A stretch of DNA of 64,000 nucleotides, from assembly GCA_035578905.1 (NCBI GenBank), contig JAQJVL010000795.1:303501-367500 (forward strand). Direction: 5' to 3'. Of the stretch, positions 22,881-34,059 are shown piece by piece (the stretch's first letter is position 1; each line of letters starts with the position of its first letter). Below the pieces are notes generated by a model that did no database searches, was not told where the DNA came from, and worked only from the letters and a program-made list of their open reading frames with translations. This DNA comes from Stictocephala bisonia (Eukaryota; Arthropoda; Insecta; Hemiptera; Membracidae). The position numbers and the translations under genes are program-made.

Positions 22881-23157
22881 ATTTAAGCACTTCTATAAGA
22901 TATTTGGATATGATACTATAGAAAAATAAAATATATTTACTTGTTGTAATTATAGTTTGCTACTGACCCTAACTTTGATTCTAACCTTTTTATGTAGATA
23001 ATTTGTTGTTAAATAAAATGTCATTTATTGAAAGTGAACAATGCAGACATGGAAATGTATGACTGACATTTAATTAAATTATTTGTCATGACTTTATCCT
23101 TTATTCTTTCTTATTCATCATCACTTAAAGGGCTTAACAAATATGTAAGTATGACAA

Positions 23158-23290
23158 TAATTACCAATTACATAATACGCATCACTGAACTTAGTAGGAA
23201 CTGAGAAGTGAGAATTACATGGGTTGAGTTCAATGTGATAAACCATCAAATATCTCCAAAGTATTGTGGGTAAGTTATTGATCAAACGCT
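23158..23290 (+). repeat. R3, two-copy direct repeat, copy 1
   Basis: GCATCACTGAACTTAGTAGG, then AAGTGAGAATTACATGG and AGTATTGTGGGTAA recur at 31790-31900 in the same orientation. Both copies precede SINE-B/C tail sequence by 50-150 bp. Confidence 0.65.
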
Positions 23291-23329
23291 GCGTACTTAT
23301 GAAATGTTATCTTACTGTATATTTATTTT

Positions 23330-23613
23330 TTATTTTATTTATTTTATTCATTCATAAGACGCTGATCGTCAAGATATGGGCGAATATGGATTTCGAATGA
23401 GTGTGATGAGTGTAGATGAGCGAATGTAGTCATTGTTACAAACTAAGGCCGACTATTCCTTAGAAAGTGTCATTAATTAATAGCCCAATGACAAATGAAC
23501 AGCCGGTGATTATCAGCTGATTCTTCTCAAAATGTATTATGACTCTGATTGGGATCGAACTGACAACCTTTAGCACATGAAGCTGGGATTGAACCAACTA
23601 CGCTACCGACCAA
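23330..23613 (-). mobile_element. SINE-B, copy 2, reverse orientation
   Basis: Nearly complete. The minus strand starts at the tRNA-like head TTGGTCGGTAGCGTAGTTGG and passes B-box region GTTCGATCCCAATCAGAGTC and body CAGCTGATAATCACCGGC. It ends in CATATCTTGACGATCAGCGT and CTTATGAATGAATAAAATAA. Confidence 0.9.
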
Positions 23614-23949
23614 TTGTTTATAATCCAATGAATACATAATCCAAAAAGATGTATTCACTCATAACAAAGTCTCTGGAAACAATGGACACATTTTGATGAA
23701 ATTTGAATGGAAGTTAGCTTTTGTACCATATAGACATACTAATAAAATAATTCTCGAAATTACATGTTTAAGGGATATATATAGCCCCTCAACGTTTCCT
23801 TTTCCCGTAACAGTAGTATGGGCCTTAATTTAGTGCTGATTAAACAATTAGTGAGAGCGCGTGGTGGTGTTTCTACTAACCGTATTATTAACAAATATTA
23901 CAACAATAAATATATGTTACTAACAGTAGCTGATAGTAATAATAGATAT
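23614..23949. other. Nothing recognised
   Basis: No repeat or coding signal noticed. Confidence 0.4.
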
Positions 23950-24055
23950 TCAACATTTCTTTAAGACAACTTTAAGATGGTTTAGAGATAACCACAGAGA
24001 GAAGAGTAAGCAAGCTTAGAGAACCACCCCGTAGTGAAGCAAAGACTGTCGGCTC
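23950..24055 (+). repeat. R4, two-copy inverted repeat, copy 1
   Basis: GTAAGCAAGCTTAGAGAACC then ACCCCGTAGTGA recur inverted at 49395-49485 (complement GTAAGCAAGCGTAGAGAACC). The class is unknown. Confidence 0.6.
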
Positions 24056-24075
24056 GTATTACATAATTACAAAGG

Positions 24076-24225
24076 TATATTGATAGCTTTGTGGTTAGCA
24101 CTTCTGCTTCATATACATAGGGTTGCGGTTTCTAATCCCGGGAGGTCCACTACAATTTTGCTTGAGGGGATTGGACCTCAAACGCCATCACCCGCTATGC
24201 TCGTGTACTTTTATTATTTTTTAAA
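24076..24225 (+). mobile_element. SINE-E candidate, tRNA-like
   Basis: A-box-like GATAGCTTTGTGGTTAGCAC and B-box-like GGTTTCTAATCCCGGGAGG are 30 bp apart with TGCTTCATATACATA between, as in tRNA-derived SINE heads. Only one copy in the window, so family status is unproven. Confidence 0.5.
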
Positions 24226-24429
24226 TAATAAAGGAAATATTTCCCTTTTAATATTTTCTCTTGGTGTGGAGACAACTTATTTTAAAATACCTTCTTAGTA
24301 CGCACATAGAACCTATGAAGTTTCTCATTCAAAAGTTTTTTTTATGCAATCAGTCTGTTAATGGTATTTGGCTTTTATATTTAAATATTTATTTAAAATA
24401 AACCATTTCATAGTTAAGTTGAAGTCTCT

Positions 24430-25490
24430 AGAAAGTGTTTGGTAAAATAAAATATTATTAATAGAATACCTTTAACACGTTTCATAATAATTTGTTGTAC
24501 GATGTACATTTCAACTTCTATGAAGTCATATTCAGGTACATGTAGGTTATAAAACAATAAAACCTACATACATTGTTTTATAACCTACATGTACCTGAAG
24601 ATGACCTATATATATTGTTTTATAACCTATATGTACCTGAAGATGACCTACATATATTGTTTTATAACCTATATGTACCTGAAGATGACCTACATATATT
24701 GTTTATAAACTACATGTACCTGAAGATGACCTACATATATTGTTTTATAACCTACATGTACCTGAAAATGACCTACATATATTGTTTTATAAACTACATG
24801 TACCTGAAGATGACCTACATATATTGTTTTATAACCTACATGTACCTGAAGATGACCTACATATATTGTTTATAAACTACATGTACCTGAAGATGACCTA
24901 CATATATTGTTTTATAACCTACATGTACCTGAAGATGACATACATATATTGTTTTATAAACTACATGTTGACCTACATATATTGTTTTATAACCTACATG
25001 TACCTGAAGATGACCTACATATATTGTTTTATAACCTACATGTACCTGAAGATGACCTACATATATTGTTTTATAACCTATATGTACCTGAAGATGACCT
25101 ACATATATTGTTTTATAAACTACATGTACCTGAAGATGACCTACATATATTGTTTTATAAACTACATGTACCTGAAGATGACCTACATATATTGTTTTAT
25201 AACCTACATGTACCTGAAGATGACCTACATATATTGTTTTATAACCTACATGTACCTGAAGATGACCAACATATATTGTTTTATAACCTATATGTACCTG
25301 AAGATGACCTACATATATTTTTTTATAAACTACATGTACCTGAAGATGACCTACATATATTGTTTTATAACCTACATGTACCTGAAGATGACTTCATAGA
25401 AGTTGAAATGTACATCGTACAACAAATTATTAAGAAATGTACTAATGCTATTCTATTCATAATATTTTACTAAACCATATAATGTTTCCA
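24430..25490. mobile_element. Foldback element with an internal 42-bp minisatellite
   Basis: The outer sequences are inverted. AATAATTTGTTGTACGATGT at 24485, running to 24557, is repeated as its near-perfect complement at 25367-25437, including ACTTCATAGAAGTTGAAATG. Weaker inverted similarity continues outward on both sides (GGTAAAATAAAATATTATTA against TTCATAATATTTTACTAAAC). Between the arms is a head-to-tail array. No transposase is encoded. Confidence 0.8.
24560..25395 (+). repeat. 42-bp minisatellite, about 20 units
   Basis: The unit contains ATATATTGTTTTATAACCTA followed by CATGTACCTGAAGATGACCT. Units differ at a few positions; some have lost one T of TTTT and one (about 24960-24972) is internally shortened. 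Since 42 is a multiple of three and the unit lacks stops in two frames, long open frames of up to 219 codons cross it. These are not genes: one-base unit indels shift the frame repeatedly. Confidence 0.97.
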
Positions 25491-26181
25491 TTGAAATTTC
25501 ATTTGGAAAAACAAATTTCCAATTATTGTATTAGATGATAGTTCCTGATAGTTCTGATTGGTTTCAGCCTCACATAAAATGATATTCATAAAACCCTTCT
25601 ATGAGAGTATTAATTTAGGTTTATAAAGAGTTTTGGGATTGCACTCATTCAAAAAATAGGGTATAAATCTGACATTCATAATATTTTATAAAACAAATAA
25701 TCCAAAATGCTTTGGTTCGATTAAGTAACTGCTGAAACACGAGACATTTCAATTTTTTTACATGAAATGCAAGGTTTATTTGTTTGCAATTAAATGTCAC
25801 CAGTCTTTTTATTTGATTGGATTAATCCACAACTAACATTTTTACAATCCTGCATAAATCAGAAAGGTCAGGAAAAATCAAATTTACTGAGAAAGATGAT
25901 TCTATAGAATTGGTTGAATCAGTTTCGAATTTTTCAAACAAAACCTGAGTTTCCCTTTTTATTATTTGTAGGCTATAAATACGCTATCGTATTATCCAAA
26001 ATATTTTTAAAAATCTCATAAAATGTTTTTATTGACATCCCATTTTAATGAGGTGATTATTTATTTCCAGTGTCAATGTTTTTACATAGAAATAATCCAC
26101 TTCACTTCAAACACAAAAAAGAGGATATGTCACTTAGAAAGCGACCTAGAGAAATCAGTGCGATAGAGATGCTCTGAGCCA

Positions 26182-26183
<2 letters not shown>
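25491..26183. other. Nothing recognised
   Basis: AT-rich, with no repeats or frames of note. Confidence 0.45.

Positions 26184-26269
<86 letters not shown>
26184..26269. repeat. (GA)n microsatellite
   Basis: About 43 uninterrupted GA dinucleotides. The minus-strand poly-Ser/Leu frames across it are artefacts. Confidence 0.98.
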
Positions 26270-26271
<2 letters not shown>

Positions 26272-27161
26272 CCACTACTCCTACTATTCTCACACCGTGT
26301 CATTTGTTTACAATATTTTCTTGACAACAAGGAAGACAGTAGGCGACGTGCTGACAGCACAATAGCAAGCCCCACCCACTACGTCATTAGAACCAATGGA
26401 GTAGGTTGGTTTTATTAACACTAACAAATCAAGCTTATATCAGATTTAATAATCATTATCTGTTTTTTTTTTTGTGTTTTAAAATTCATAGATACAGTAA
26501 TCAAGCACTTAATTGTTTTACTAATAGTAATCGTGTTTTTTTTTTTTTTTTTTTTTTTTCATTGTGACTCAAACTTGGTGAGGACCACTACCTGATAAAA
26601 GTAGTACGTTGAGCTGGTAATTAATATTTTGAGAACGATAGAGGTTGTATCTACAGGTTTGTGAGTTATTAAACTTAGGACAGGTTTGTTTAGGAATTAA
26701 TGACTTTCATAAATATGAATAATCGAGAAAGAAAAAATATTGTAACATTTGAACACTTCTCTACAGAATATAAAATATATAAAAGACTGTTTGTAACGTC
26801 TTTTGTGTACGAAAAATGAAAAGTAGTCTTTGTCATTCAATTCGATGGACGTGTATTTTCGCAACGACCTTGGTCCCTTTACAGTTGATGGGTTCGTGAC
26901 AGGAAGTCGTAAAGGCGATGTAGACTGCGCCACGCCTTCCCCTTATACGTTGTGTAGGTAATCACCTTGTTATATATCTTCCTAAACTCCTAATACCCTG
27001 TGATTCCAGAACTCTACCAACTTAAAATGTCCTTAATTAAAGTTCTGTATTCATATTGTGCCAGTTTAATCGTTATTTTTGCCAAAATCTTTCTAAGGAT
27101 TTGTGTTTGTGAGGTTAACTAGTTAAAAATTGTGAAAATCGAGTTGGACCCCTGTATTCTA
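26270..27161. other. Mostly unremarkable, with a poly-T tract
   Basis: A run of 24 T at 26536-26559. The 78-codon frame at 26697-26933 (-) has no recognisable motif. Confidence 0.5.
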
Positions 27162-28712
27162 CAGGGTGTCCCTGAACTATCTGAGGATCTTTTTAGGCAT
27201 CGATTGTGTGTTAAAAACAAGACAGTATATCAAATTTAAAATTTTCAAACCATCTCCGTTATTCGTACAGCCGCCATTTTGTATTTTTACAAATTATTTT
27301 TTATTTTAAAAACCATTCAACCTATAGAGTTAAAATTTGGTATACAAATTAATAAAACAGTTTTCTTACTGAAATAAAAAAATCAAAAATGTGTTTTAAT
27401 TATTTTCAAAGTAGCGGCACTTTAAATTTTTTATCCTTAATGACTTTTGAGCGGTTAGAAATACAACGAAATCACAATAACACCTTTTTTGCTAGTTTCA
27501 TTTGCAATCTAATAAAGTAACGTTGTATGAAATCAGATGATAAACAACTAAGATTTTAATATTTTTGTATTTAATCATTTACGCGGGAATGTGTACAGCC
27601 ATGTTGTCGTGCCGCGCGAGTCAACCACAACAATACATCAGTGATATATTCTGATTACTTTCATCCAAAACACTACAGTAAATTTATTTTTGGCATTATT
27701 ATAATTAAAATGCCCCTAGGAGTCAACGGGGAAAAATTTGCAGATGATTTTCGTTGTTATTAAATTACGAATTAATTTTAACCTTAAGTAGTGCCATAAA
27801 AACTAAATGTTTCTAAATACTAGATTTTTAGAGTTGTTGAAGGTGCTGGAATTATTCAAGAAAAATAATTAATTTGTTGCTGTGTGCCAGTCACTTTCCA
27901 ATCGTGTGTCCTTTGCTAAACTAAAATGAAAACCATTGTAAATTTGAGCATCGTTTGTAATGTTAAACTAAATTTAATTAAAGTTTCAATTTATAATCTA
28001 ATTTTTTTTTACTTGTTTAATGTCTACAACCTGCTTTGTTTTACAAATACATCTTTAAAAAGTTCTAGTTTTTAGAGCACTACTTCAGGTTAAAGTTATT
28101 TTTTTATTTAATAACAACAAAAATCATTTGCAACTTTTTCCCCGTTGCCTGCTAGGTGAATTTTCATTACAATAATGTTAAAAATCACTTTATTGTAGTC
28201 TTTTATATGAAAGTAATCAGAATAGATCGCTGAAGTATTGTTGTGGTTGACTCGCGCGGCACGACAACATGGCTGTACACATTCCCGCGTAAATGATTAA
28301 ATACAAAAATATTAAAATCTTAGTTGTTTATCCTCTGATTTCATACAACGTTACTTTATTGGATTGCAAATGAAATTAGCAAAAAAGGTGTTACTGCGAT
28401 TTTGTTGTATTTCTAACCGTTCAAAAATGATTAAGAATAAAAATTTTGAAAGTGCCGCCAATATGAAAATAATTAAAAAACATTTATGATTTTTTAAATT
28501 TTACTACGAAAACTGGTTTATTCATGTGTATACCAAATATGAACCCTATAAGTTAAATAGTTTTAAAAATAAAAAATAATTTGTAAAAAATACAAAATAT
28601 CGGCTCTAGGGGTACCGGAGGTGATTTGAAAATTTTAAATATGTTATTATGTCTTGTTTTAGACCCACAATCAATACCTAAAAAGATCCTTAGGTAGTTC
28701 AGGAACACCCTG
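27162..28712. mobile_element. TA-flanked 1.55-kb near-palindromic foldback element
   Basis: Starts CAGGGTGTCCCTGAACTATC after TA and ends with the complement of CAGGGTGTTCCTGAACTACC before TA. Arms of about 680 bp are inverted copies throughout, for example GTACAGCCATGTTGTCGTGC at 27593 against GCACGACAACATGGCTGTAC at 28259. About 200 bp in the middle (roughly 27840-28040) is single-copy. The TA duplication and short conserved ends suggest mobilisation by a Tc1/mariner-type transposase. No open frame is retained. Confidence 0.85.
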
Positions 28713-28924
28713 TATATTTACCATAATGGTTATTGTATAAACATGTTTTGCATATAAACTAATAACTGTGATATTATAGAATCAGGAATTCACCCATTTA
28801 TATAGTATTATGTTTGTCGTGAATTAATATTATATTCCAAACGAAAATATACTGATGATATAAGTATTATTGTGAAAACAAGTCGATATGAATAACTAAA
28901 ATTCTTCCAGTTTGGAAACAGGAG

Positions 28925-29085
28925 ATATTCAACACTGGTTCCTCGGGGACAAAGACATAAATCGATCAGTAAAACTCCCACTTATCCATGTCCCGTGCAG
29001 TTATCATTAACGTTCAACTGCACTTAGCAACCCCCTCCCTTTATGAGGATTCCCAGTCCTAAGAGTTGTCTGGACTGGGAATCGC
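28925..29085 (+). repeat. R1 dispersed repeat, copy 4
   Basis: CAGTAAAACTCCCACTTATC, then TGTCCCGTGCAGTTATCA and TTCAACTGCACTTAGCAACC. It is followed by a local hairpin, CCCAGTCC...GGACTGGG, at about 29050-29078. Confidence 0.7.
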
Positions 29086-29299
29086 ATAATGCAATTAAAT
29101 AAAACCAGTTTCAAGGATAACGTGATGAAAACATTAAAAAATCTGTGATTTATGAACACAAAAATTAACACTGATATGTTTATAGTATTAAAAAACTGGA
29201 TATATTACAGAACTAAAATAAGTTCTTATGTGTTGTAAAGTATAAAAGAGTATCATAGCATATTCATGTAGATATGTTGTATATATTTACTTCTAATTA

Positions 29300-29470
29300 T
29301 TTCTGTTGGAATGGCCAAAGGCACCCTTAGACCACGCAGTTAGATCTACCCCTGGGCCACTACCATGGATCGGAAGTCAAGCTTTAGCCGGTTGTTTAAC
29401 AAGCCTACAAAACAAATGTGGGCTTGACTAATCAGGCGAGAGGAACTGTGTCTTAACTGGGCATCATTCA
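29300..29470 (-). repeat. R5, possible SINE-like unit
   Basis: GC-richer than its surroundings. The minus strand carries GTGGCCCAGGGGTAGATCTA, which fits an A box, but no clear B box follows. ATCGGAAGTCAAGCTTTAGC resembles GGTTCGGAAGTCAACTTTAA at 1270. Confidence 0.35.
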
Positions 29471-30023
29471 CCATTATCATTTATATGAAATTAATTTTAT
29501 TTATTTTTCTGGTACATAAATTACTGGGGCTTTTGATACATTTCATGACACTTAAACGTACTTCTTTGTTTCTTATAAGTTTTCTCCACCTAAAATGTAA
29601 CAAAACGTTCCCTACTATATTGCTTGATTTAATTAGTTTTTATAAACAATCCAATGTTTTGTACAAAATACAATCATATGTTGCATTTTAATTTTAAATG
29701 GTATGATTAGCAAGATTCTTTAATCGAGAAATGTATTCTAGTTCTTTAGAATGTGTTAAAGCTATGAGGGCGACAATTTAAAGTTAACACCGTTAGTAAA
29801 AACACGACTTTAAAACTACGCTGTTTCCTCACCCCAGAAACAATAAATAAAAAATATATAGACATGTAATTAGAGTCCTCGGTTTACCAGATGTTGTATT
29901 CTTGTAATAATTGCTATTCTAGTGAACCGGTTTGCTGCGTTCCTTCAGCGCAGTTTCCTTCAAACCAGTTAGGTTGATCTGAGGTAGTATATTGACCTAC
30001 AAAAACATACAAGAGACGGTTTT
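29471..30023. other. Nothing recognised
   Basis: The 68-codon frame at 29485-29691 (+) is hydrophobic from AT bias only. Confidence 0.4.
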
Positions 30024-30221
30024 TATTTTGAGTCTAGATGAGCGATTGTTACAAACCAAGGCGACTATTTCTTAGAAAGTGGCCTTAATTAATTCCACAA
30101 TGACAAATGAACCGCCGGTTGTTATCAGCTGATCCCTTTCAAAATTTGACTCTGATTGGGATCGAACTGATAACCTTTAGCTTATGAAGCTGGCCTTTGA
30201 CCAACTGTGCTACCGACCACT
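30024..30221 (-). mobile_element. SINE-B, copy 3, reverse orientation, 3'-truncated tail
   Basis: Minus-strand head AGTGGTCGGTAGCACAGTTG, B-box region AGTTCGATCCCAATCAGAGT and body TCAGCTGATAACAACCGGC. The distal AATAAATA tail is missing. Confidence 0.85.
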
Positions 30222-30287
30222 TGCAGCTTTATATTTTGTAAATTGAAAGAAATTTATGCAAAATACTTATACAATTTTTGTTAACCA

Positions 30288-30390
30288 GACAAGTTCATTA
30301 GTCAAAGTGGTGGCTCGACTTGTCAATAACTTGATAAACAAACTCATCCATTGTCAGTCATAAGTCCGTATTTGATCTCCATTTTGATCA
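30288..30390 (+). mobile_element. SINE-D-like element, best copy
   Basis: AAAGTGGTGGCTCGACTTGT (A-box-like), ACAAACTCATCCATTGTCAG and GTCCGTATTTGATCTCCATT (B-box-like). Shares blocks with 12.7 and 22.1 kb. Confidence 0.45.
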
Positions 30391-30572
30391 GTATCAAGAG
30401 TTCAAAATTAATTATGTGCATTATCAATTTATAACGTCAACTATCGATGTTTCTGCATTTAAACGTAAGTACTCGACTCGTTCCCGTTACTCCATGCAGT
30501 GGAAAATTCCCTCGTCGTGTAAGAGGAAAGATGAAAAGTTCTCAAAATTGATCACCACATATCCGTAAACAG

Positions 30573-30835
30573 ACCCTTTTAATGTATGACTTATTATTTT
30601 ATTTTGTATGTATTTTTTCCAAACAACAACGAATATTTTATTTTTATTTGTTGACACGGTTGTTGAAATTTGTGTTCCATATAATATTTTGTGCCTTTAA
30701 AACAATATTGTCTCCGTATTTATATGCTTTAATAAACAATAATATCGTGGATTTTGGATCTTTATCCAAAAGATCCAAGCATATATACATAGCAGTGTTT
30801 TAAAATTAACAAATGCTATCTGACAACAAACCATA
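30573..30835 (+). mobile_element. LINE reverse transcriptase C-terminal fragment
   Basis: A 73-codon frame (30582-30803) includes LYALINNNIVDFGSLSKRSK, resembling the S-x-x-x-YGI-x-x-FGS segment near the end of LINE reverse transcriptases. The nucleotide stretch TTTTGGATCTTTATCCAAAA and the following AACAAATGC recur at 33088-33140, so two copies of one family are present. Highly decayed. Confidence 0.5.
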
Positions 30836-31145
30836 TATGGAGGAAAAAATATCCAAACGGTTTCACAATTTTTGTATGTCTTCACTTGTAAAAGAGAAAT
30901 CATGTACATGATCACGGTTACAAAAAACATACTTTTTGACACTTTTAGCGACATATTTAATCTTTTCTGGAGAACAGCCCTCGAAGAGTTGAACGAAGAT
31001 TTTCAACGTTAACCTAGGTCTAGTTTGGTATCAAATGAAAGGTGTATTTAAAAGAAATTAACTGCCACAAACCAGACTTCGTAAGGTTTATTCTTTCCAG
31101 ATAAGCGGTCATTTCGTTTTTTCCTTTTCGTTTTTTAAATAGAAC

Positions 31146-31293
31146 TTCACTCGCCAGTTGACAAGGGCCTACAGGCCTGTGCGTCAATGTTATTCAAGGA
31201 GTGAATTACCGACCGTTGGTTCAGTGGTGATTCTAACCTAGGACCTTGCCCTCCGCAGTCCGAAGCCTTAGCCACTGAGCCACCACGCCGACT
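31146..31293 (-). mobile_element. SINE-A, copy 2, reverse orientation
   Basis: Minus strand: GTCGGCGTGGTGGCTCAGTG (A box), AGGTCCTAGGTTAGAATCAC (B-box region) and the body CACAGGCCTGTAGGCCC and CGAGTGAAGTTCT. The head is the best preserved of the three copies. Confidence 0.9.
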
Positions 31294-31779
31294 CATACAA
31301 TTTGAATTTCAAAGTAACTAATTTGAACAATATTAATTCTCCACTCCAATGGTTTTAAGTAAATTTTTATGATCAAAAATGATACTTTATGGAACACAAG
31401 TATTCCAAAAATTAAATTATCAATGAAAAAAATAATGTTGTTGTAAAAGCGTTTCCATATTTTTTCCACCCTGTATAATGAACAACCGAATACCATGTGA
31501 TAAAACTAAGTTTGTAAATCAAACTTTTGTAAAGGTATAGATAGTTTCGAAACCAAGGATGTTTTTTGATTTTATTTGCTATGTCTAAATGACACTTTAA
31601 TAGATGGTGAGACATTATAAAGCCAACGTGGATTTCAACTTTTCTTCGGGTAACATAAACATTTATTAACAAGTGTAGTCATGAGAATTTAATGAAATCA
31701 TAAACTCATGCATTATCCTTAGTTTTTTTCACGTATGTAAACTGTTCAAACAGCTATGCAAAAAGGAGGTGAATCTGCC
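31294..31779. other. Nothing recognised
   Basis: Overlapping minus-strand frames at 31293-31672 show no motif. Confidence 0.4.
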
Positions 31780-31905
31780 TTTAATGATTCACGCATCACT
31801 GAACTGAGTAGGAGCCGGGAAGTGAGAATTAAATGGATTGAATCCAAGTTAATGATCCAAAAAGAATCTTCCGAGTATTGTAGATAAATAATAAATCAAA
31901 AATGG
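31780..31905 (+). repeat. R3, two-copy direct repeat, copy 2
   Basis: GCATCACTGAACTGAGTAGG and AAGTGAGAATTAAATGG match 23178-23290. Confidence 0.65.
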
Positions 31906-32035
31906 ATGTAAAATACATTATTATTTTATTTTCGTTATTATTTCACATGTCTGAAAATCATCCTAGACGCTCACATTGCATTACAGTCTTTTCATGCTTG
32001 ATTTGTTTGAGTGAGGTATAATGTTTCAAATAAAA

Positions 32036-32128
32036 CATTCGCTCATTTTCACTCATTACACTCATTCGAAATCCTTATTCGCTGATATCTTGACGGTTGG
32101 CGTCTTAAGAATGAATAAATAAAACAAT
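32036..32128 (+). mobile_element. SINE-B/C 3' tail fragment
   Basis: CATTACACTCATTCGAAATC, ATATCTTGACGGTTGGCGTC and TTAAGAATGAATAAATAAAA are the shared tail of SINE-B and SINE-C, without a head. Confidence 0.75.
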
Positions 32129-32329
32129 TAATGTAATTTGTCAAACTGGTATAGGCGGTATCTAAATTTAAATGTCCATTTCATACCTATTTAGTGACCA
32201 GCTGAGTAGAGTACCCACTTTATGGTTGGGTCACTACCACTTTATGTATATTGGAGGGTGAGTAGGTTAGTAAACAACCAGCCCTGTCCTCCCAGATGAT
32301 CACCAAATCGGTATGAGTCTGACATTTAA

Positions 32330-32530
32330 ATTATCTAACTTTAAATGTTACGCTTTTTACATTTTTATGCCACAGCATGACCTCCAGTTTCATTTCATAA
32401 TATAATTTTTGTTTCAAATGTTAAATATCTTGGTATATCTGCGTTGGAGATTGACATGGCAGCTATATATTTGGAATAAGATAGTACAGTACAATTTTAA
32501 ATTGCGACAGTTAACCGTCATGGCTCTTAA
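32330..32530 (+). mobile_element. LINE reverse transcriptase fragment (thumb region)
   Basis: At 32410 one frame reads SNVKYLGIS. A frameshift then continues as RLTWQLYIWNKIVQYNFKLR. This fits VKYLGI-x-LDRRLTW-x-x-HIW-x-K...LKLRQLYW of R1/jockey-like LINEs. Decayed; the preceding reverse transcriptase palm is not recognisable. Confidence 0.65.
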
Positions 32531-32811
32531 GCAGGATGGGTTAGGATTTAGCTTCCAGGTTCTAAAATTCAGGTTCTCGAAGAAATTTCTTCAGTAGGTG
32601 TGAAGTTCTTGTAAGCTAAAGCAATATCATCTGCACATATAAATTTTCTAGACTTTGTGATTGGGATGTCAGTGGTATACACTGGAATAAAATTGGAGGA
32701 AGTACAAACCTCTGTGGAAAACCAACCTACAACCGAGATAAACTTTTATTAGCCTAGCACTAAGCTATTAAGTTATTAACGATCCGTCAATACATGTAGG
32801 TGGAATGAACC
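32531..32811. other. Nothing recognised between LINE fragments
   Basis: May be decayed LINE sequence; no motif identified. Confidence 0.3.
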
Positions 32812-33045
32812 TCCCTCGTAGGGAGTGGACACTCTTGAATCGGTCCAAACTGACGTTGGCAGATGCACTTATTGGAAGTATAAATGGAAATTAGCACTAG
32901 ATCAGTCTTGTGATTATGGGTAATCTATCAAAATAATGGACACATAGTTACAGAGTTCCCCGTGCGCTATTTTATGGAGGGATTAGCCAGCATTAACAGA
33001 CTCAGTGAAGCAAGCCTGGCTAGATGGATTGGACTTAACTTTGTG
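32812..33045 (+). mobile_element. LINE ORF2 C-terminal fragment (LPRREW family), forward copy
   Basis: GMNLPRREWTLLNR, a frameshift, then VGRCTYWKYKWKLALDQSCD, another shift, and VTEFPVRYFMEGLASINRLS followed by EASLAR. It covers the same C-terminal domain as 5482-5793 (-) but retains the Cys-Asp pair deleted there. Two frameshifts and stops show it is dead. Nucleotide identity to the other copy is high around CTCCCTCGTAGGGAGTGGAC. Confidence 0.75.
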
Positions 33046-33049
33046 ACAC

Positions 33050-33275
33050 TTTACATTTTTGTTCAATAAATATGCAATCATGACTTTTGGATCTGTATCC
33101 AAATATACAGTACATCGTAGCTTTTTAAACTTAACAAATTCCTAAAAATAACGTTAAAGTCCAATATTGAAACTATTCAAAGGTTCCAATCTGAATTCCT
33201 AAAATTTATTCATGGAAACATTTCTAACATGTCCTTCGATGTGTTATGAACCAAACTATTCACGTAGCCACAACA
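33050..33275 (+). mobile_element. LINE fragment related to 30573-30835
   Basis: ACTTTTGGATCTGTATCCAA matches the GSLSK region of the 30.6-kb fragment. Further on, SNIETIQRFQSEFLKFIHGN fits the IEKIQ-x-RFLRF-I segment that follows in LINE ORF2 proteins. Then stops. Confidence 0.5.
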
Positions 33276-34059
33276 ATTAAATTTTTAAAATATTAAATCA
33301 ATATTAAGAAATGCAATACGTTCAGTGACTCGAGAACATTCAAAACTAAAAGAATAACTTAGAAGTTAACCTTTTGGTCGATAGTACCATAGTTTATGGC
33401 CTTAAGAGACACAGTGTTTTTCATTTGGAAGAGAGATTCAACTGGTTTTCTTAATGCTTTGTTTGTTTTTTTTTGTTTATTTATTTTTTTTTTTTTAACT
33501 TTCAGTTAGTTACAAGTTTGTTAAATATGTTAAATCATTGCTCTTTAAAATTAATTAACATTAAAATATAAAGTTTATTAGACGTATTTGTGAAATTTTT
33601 TTCAAAAAAACGTGATAATTTCCAATTAACTAATTAGTTTAATGAATTGTAAGACACGAGAAAAGTGATCATTTGCTATGATAAATGTACACTGGCCTTT
33701 CTACCAAAACCAGTGAATCTTGCTACACTGACCTAGTTTATCTATTGTTACGATCTCTGAACCCTAAGTGGGGTGATACTTCAATGAGTTAAATGGCCTG
33801 GAGGGATTCTATAGATCCCTTCCACGATCCCTCTGTTGTAAACGCTAAATAGGCTTAGTTAACCTTGATTACATAGAGTACTAATAGAAATGTACGACAA
33901 TTTATAATTGTTGTCTGATTATTCCTTAGTATTAGATTGGCTTTTTATATTTAGCTTTATTTAACTTAACTTGCCATTGGGACTGCAAATTACGTGTAAT
34001 TTATTTAACGAGTATGACCAACCCCCAGTTATTTTTTTTTATGGAGGCAACATCAGGTA
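33276..34059. other. Nothing recognised
   Basis: AT-rich with T-runs at 33465-33500. Confidence 0.4.

Noticed and set aside
24082..24150. Functional tRNA gene
   Set aside because: The B box is disrupted (GGTTTCTAATCCC) and a seven-base acceptor stem is not evident.
24585..24610. CTGAAGATGACC in each 42-bp unit as a hammerhead core
   Set aside because: No GAAA box or complementary stems at the required spacing.
24740..25473. Open frames of 219 and 188 codons encoding a 14-residue repeat
   Set aside because: They exist because the 42-bp unit is a multiple of three and lacks stops in two frames. Unit-length changes shift frames, and the array lies between the arms of a non-coding foldback element.
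26102..26375. Leucine/serine-rich frames
   Set aside because: Direct translation of the (GA)n microsatellite.
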